Assembly: GCA_017425305.1 (NCBI GenBank)
Contig: JAFOOW010000149.1
Span: 1 to 19,881, forward strand
Reading direction: 5' to 3'
DNA: 19,881 nucleotides
DNA from: Peptostreptococcaceae bacterium
Lineage (GTDB): Bacteria > Bacillota > Clostridia > Peptostreptococcales > Peptostreptococcaceae
Part shown: positions 16,943 to 19,881 of the stretch, one piece after another
Numbering within the stretch: the first letter of the stretch is position 1
Layout: the number at the start of each line of letters is the position of its first letter
Made by a program: the position numbers and the translations under genes
The notes under the pieces: generated by a model
Seen by the model: the letters and a program-made list of their open reading frames with translations, nothing else
Database searches by the model: none
Told to the model about the DNA's origin: nothing

Positions 16943-19366
16943 ATGGAAGAAAATAATAGAATACTCCCTATTGAAATAGCAGATGAGATGAAAAAGTCGT
17001 ATATAGATTATGCGATGAGTGTTATAGCTGGACGTGCTCTTCCTGATGTAAGAGATGGTCTTAAGCCAGTTCATAGAAGAATATTATACTCAATGAGTGA
17101 ATTAAATTTAACTCCAGATAAGCCGTACAGAAAATCTGCACGTATTGTTGGGGACGTTCTGGGTAAATACCACCCACATGGTGATACTGCAGTTTACTAT
17201 GCAATGGTAAGAATGGCACAAGACTTTGCAACTAGAGCACCGTTAGTTGATGGTCACGGTAACTTCGGTTCTGTAGACGGTGATGCTCCAGCGGCAATGC
17301 GTTATACTGAAGCTAAAATGACTAAGTTATCTCTTGAATTATTAAGAGATATAGATAAAGAAACAGTAGATTTTGTTCCTAACTTTGATGAATCTTTAAA
17401 AGAGCCATCAGTACTACCTGCAAGATTCCCTAACTTATTAGTTAATGGATCTAACGGTATAGCAGTTGGTATGGCAACGTCTATACCACCTCACAACTTA
17501 GGTGAAGTAATAGATGCAACAATACATCTTATAGATAATGAAGAATGTAGTGTTGAAGATTTAATACAATTTGTAAAAGGACCAGACTTCCCTACATCAG
17601 CTATAATAATGGGAAAAGAAAATATAACTGAAGCATATAGAACAGGTAGAGGAAAAGTTAAGGTTAGAGCTAGAGCTTATATAGAAGAACTAGCAAAAGG
17701 TAAGCAACAAATAGTTGTTACAGAAATACCATACCAAGTTAATAAGGCTAAGTTAGTTGAAAAAATAGCTGAATTAGTTAAAGATAAAAAAGTTGAAGGA
17801 ATCTCTGATTTAAGAGATGAAAGTAACAGAAATGGTATGAGAATAGTTATAGAACTTAAGAGAGATGCTAATGCAAATATAGTATTAAATAAGTTATATA
17901 AACATTCTCAAATGGAAGATACATTTAGTATAATAATGCTTGCATTAGTTAACGGAGAACCTAAGGTATTAAATCTTAAGCAAGTATTATACCACTATAT
18001 ACAACATCAAAAAGATGTAGTTACTAGAAGAACTAAATTCGAATTAAATAAAGCTGAAGCTAGAGCACACATATTAGAAGGATTAAAGATAGCATTAGAT
18101 AACTTAGATGAAGTTATAAAGCTTATAAGAGGTTCTAAGACAGGTGCAGAAGCTAAGGAAGGTTTAATGAATAGATTTAACCTAACTGATGTACAAGCTC
18201 AAGCTATACTTGATATGAGACTTCAAAGGCTTACTGGATTAGAAAGAGATAAGATAGAAGCTGAATATGAAGAATTAATCAAGAAGATAAATAGATTAAG
18301 AGAAATATTAAGTAATGAAAGATTACTTATGAATGTTATAAAAGAAGAACTTCAAATAATCAAAGATAATTATGCTGATGAAAGAAGAACTGAAATAAGA
18401 CATGCTGAAGGCGAAATAGATATGAAAGACCTTATAGAAAATGAGGAAGTTGCTATAACTCTTACTCACTTTGGTTATATCAAGAGAATGCCTATAGATA
18501 CTTACAAGAGCCAAAACAGAGGCGGAAGAGGTATATCAGCACTTACAACTAGAGAAGAAGACTTTATAAAAGAATTAATAACTACTCATACTCATAGTAA
18601 ATTATTATTCTTCACAAATAAAGGTAAGGTATACAGACTGAATGCTTATGAAATACCAGAAGGTAAGAGACAAGCAAAAGGTACAGCTATAGTTAATTTA
18701 TTACAATTAGGTAGTGATGAAAAGATAGCTACTGTTATATCTTTAGATAGTGATAGTAACCAAGAATATTTATTACTTGCAACTAAAAACGGTATAGTTA
18801 AGAAAACTAAGCGTGAAGAGTTCAAGAACATAAATAAATCAGGATTAATAGCTATAGGTCTTAGAGAAGATGATGAGCTTATAGGTGTTAGAGCAACTGA
18901 TGGTAATGAAGAAGTTATATTAGTTACAAAAGAAGGTATGTCTATAAGATTTGATGAAAATGACATAAGACATATGGGTAGAACAGCTATGGGTGTTAAA
19001 GGTATATCATTAAATCCTAATGACCAAGTTGTTGCTATGAACCTTTGTAGCGAAGGAAATGAATTATTAGTTGTTAGTGAAAATGGATTCGGTAAGAGAA
19101 CTTCAATAGATGAATACAGAGCTCAAATAAGAGCTGGTAAAGGTATAAAGACTTACAATATAGCTGATAAGACAGGAGATATTGTAGGTGCTCAAATGGT
19201 CAGTGAAGATGATGATATGATGATAATAAACTCTGATGGTGTATTAATAAGATTAAGAGTAAATGAAATATCATTATTCGGAAGAGTAACTAGTGGAGTT
19301 AAGCTAATGAAGACTGATGATGAGGTTAACATAGTATCAATTGCAAAAATAAAGGCAGAAGAATAG
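16943..19366 (+). CDS. gyrA: DNA gyrase subunit A
   Basis: DNA-breaking and rejoining subunit of gyrase. 807 residues. Visible: N-terminal [21 protein letters not shown]; quinolone-resistance region [19 protein letters not shown] with Thr82 and Tyr86 at positions equal to E. coli Ser83 and Asp87; catalytic Tyr121 in AMRYTEAKM; the GyrA-box QNRGGRG at 524-530, which marks true GyrA over ParC; then the six-bladed C-terminal DNA-wrapping domain with repeating motifs such as [10 protein letters not shown] and [15 protein letters not shown]. The ATG at 16943 has AAAGGGG upstream. An intrinsic terminator begins at the base after its stop. Confidence 0.98.
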   Translation: MEENNRILPIEIADEMKKSYIDYAMSVIAGRALPDVRDGLKPVHRRILYSMSELNLTPDKPYRKSARIVGDVLGKYHPHGDTAVYYAMVRMAQDFATRAPLVDGHGNFGSVDGDAPAAMRYTEAKMTKLSLELLRDIDKETVDFVPNFDESLKEPSVLPARFPNLLVNGSNGIAVGMATSIPPHNLGEVIDATIHLIDNEECSVEDLIQFVKGPDFPTSAIIMGKENITEAYRTGRGKVKVRARAYIEELAKGKQQIVVTEIPYQVNKAKLVEKIAELVKDKKVEGISDLRDESNRNGMRIVIELKRDANANIVLNKLYKHSQMEDTFSIIMLALVNGEPKVLNLKQVLYHYIQHQKDVVTRRTKFELNKAEARAHILEGLKIALDNLDEVIKLIRGSKTGAEAKEGLMNRFNLTDVQAQAILDMRLQRLTGLERDKIEAEYEELIKKINRLREILSNERLLMNVIKEELQIIKDNYADERRTEIRHAEGEIDMKDLIENEEVAITLTHFGYIKRMPIDTYKSQNRGGRGISALTTREEDFIKELITTHTHSKLLFFTNKGKVYRLNAYEIPEGKRQAKGTAIVNLLQLGSDEKIATVISLDSDSNQEYLLLATKNGIVKKTKREEFKNINKSGLIAIGLREDDELIGVRATDGNEEVILVTKEGMSIRFDENDIRHMGRTAMGVKGISLNPNDQVVAMNLCSEGNELLVVSENGFGKRTSIDEYRAQIRAGKGIKTYNIADKTGDIVGAQMVSEDDDMMIINSDGVLIRLRVNEISLFGRVTSGVKLMKTDDEVNIVSIAKIKAEE

Positions 19367-19397
19367 AAAGAATAGGGTATACTTACCCTATTCTTTT
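19367..19397 (+). terminator. Intrinsic terminator of gyrA
   Basis: Thirteen-base perfect arms (19367-19379 and 19384-19396) around a TACT loop, ending in TTTT. It begins one base after the gyrA stop codon and closes the operon. The symmetrical A and T outer arms could also stop minus-strand transcripts. Confidence 0.9.
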
Positions 19398-19450
19398 ACA
19401 TAATTATGGATATAATAAATATTATACAGGTATGAAAGGAGAATGAAATT

Positions 19451-19735
19451 ATGAGTAAAAGTAATAAAGGGAGATATTTTCTTGTAGGATCAATACTAGG
19501 ATTTATACTAGGATTATTTTTAGCACCTAAGAAAGGTTCAGAATTAAGAAAAGAAGCTAAAGAAAAGATAGATGAAATAAAAGAGGACCCAAAAGCAGTT
19601 TTAGATGAAACTATAAATGGAGTTAAAGAAAAAATAAGCAATATAGTTGACTACAATGACTTTGATAATATAGATATAGTTGAAGAGGAAATAGTAATAA
19701 GCAAAACATTTGGTGATGAGGGAGATATTAAGTAA
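19451..19735 (+). CDS. YtxH-domain small membrane protein
   Basis: 94 residues. One hydrophobic segment near the N-terminus (about 9-25, YFLVGSILGFILGLFLA) is followed by APKKGSELRKEAKEKIDEIKED, the YtxH family signature (APxxG then a charged helix). The rest is an acidic, probably helical cytoplasmic tail. Family members are linked with general stress and cell envelope, but no reaction is known. ATG at 19451 has AAGGAG. TATAAT at 19411-19416 may be a -10 box, but I see no good -35. The next gene overlaps its stop by one base, so they form a coupled pair. Confidence 0.85.
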   Translation: MSKSNKGRYFLVGSILGFILGLFLAPKKGSELRKEAKEKIDEIKEDPKAVLDETINGVKEKISNIVDYNDFDNIDIVEEEIVISKTFGDEGDIK

Positions 19736-19881
19736 TGAGCGCATGGGGATGGCAAATAGGGGCTATTTTAGTTGGAGCATCTGCACTAATTATAGCTGTA
19801 TATTTAGGTAAAATGATAAATAGTACAACTAAATTAGTTGAAAAAGCTTATAAAATAGTTGATTACAATGAAAGACATATA
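19735..19881 (+). CDS. DUF948-like small membrane protein (cut by window end)
   Basis: ATG at 19735 shares its A with the preceding stop (TAATG), so translation is coupled. The 49 visible residues start MSAWGWQIGAILVGASALII, have one membrane segment (about 7-24) and then a charged, likely coiled-coil helix (MINSTTKLVEKAYKIVDYNE) that runs off the window. Pairing with a YtxH protein and this layout suggest DUF948, but the recognisable part of that domain is largely missing here, so the family is inferred. It shares the motif IVDYN with the upstream YtxH protein. Confidence 0.6.
   Translation, partial: MSAWGWQIGAILVGASALIIAVYLGKMINSTTKLVEKAYKIVDYNERHI

Noticed and set aside
18323..18966. Open frames opposite gyrA (18323-18514 and 18646-18966)
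   Set aside because: Shadow frames of gyrA, low-complexity serine- and leucine-rich translations, no ribosome-binding sites.

Overview
The window is the chromosomal replication-origin region of a low-GC, Gram-positive, spore-forming-type anaerobe of the class Clostridia. Gene content and order (rpmH-rnpA-yidD-yidC-jag-mnmE-mnmG-rsmG-noc-soj-spo0J on one side; dnaA-dnaN-yaaA-recF-gyrB-gyrA on the other), the very A+T-rich intergenic DNA and the protein sequences point to Peptostreptococcaceae (relatives of Clostridioides, Romboutsia, Terrisporobacter, Intestinibacter). I cannot fix the genus from sequence alone.

Left arm (1-10286, all minus strand, read away from the origin): rpmH is driven by a perfect consensus sigma-A promoter (TTGACA-17 bp-TATAAT) and followed by rnpA, yidD, yidC and jag, ending at an intrinsic terminator. 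This block makes ribosomal protein L34, the RNase P protein, the membrane insertase with its helper, and an RNA-binding KH/R3H protein. mnmE, mnmG and rsmG (tRNA wobble-U34 and 16S rRNA modification) follow. Then come noc (with its own terminator) and the soj-spo0J partition pair, which runs into a cysteine desulfurase-family gene broken by a one-base deletion near the window edge. A parS-like site lies between mnmG and mnmE, another inside the desulfurase gene, and a palindrome resembling a Noc-binding site lies upstream of noc.

Centre (10287-10870 and 12197-12437): a bipartite oriC flanks dnaA. The upstream part carries about seven DnaA boxes. The dnaA-dnaN spacer carries about five more, a clear DnaA-trio array (TAG/TAA trinucleotides on the bottom strand) and an A+T-rich stretch, which together match a basal unwinding system. 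A perfect DnaA box exactly fills the gap between the dnaN Shine-Dalgarno and its ATG.

Right arm (10871-19881, all plus strand): dnaA with its own terminator, dnaN with its own terminator, then yaaA-recF-gyrB-gyrA with a strong terminator right after gyrA. The end of the window holds a small YtxH-family membrane protein and the start of a second small membrane protein overlapping it by one base (DUF948-like, cut by the window edge).

This is a conserved housekeeping region. I see no mobile element, CRISPR array, tRNA, rRNA or defence system, and no wholly new system. The worthwhile signals are regulatory: the origin architecture, the candidate parS and Noc sites, the frameshifted desulfurase and a Noc that lacks the N-terminal membrane helix. 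Several starts were moved from the longest ORF to one with a better ribosome-binding site: mnmE (TTG), rsmG, rnpA, dnaA and recF.
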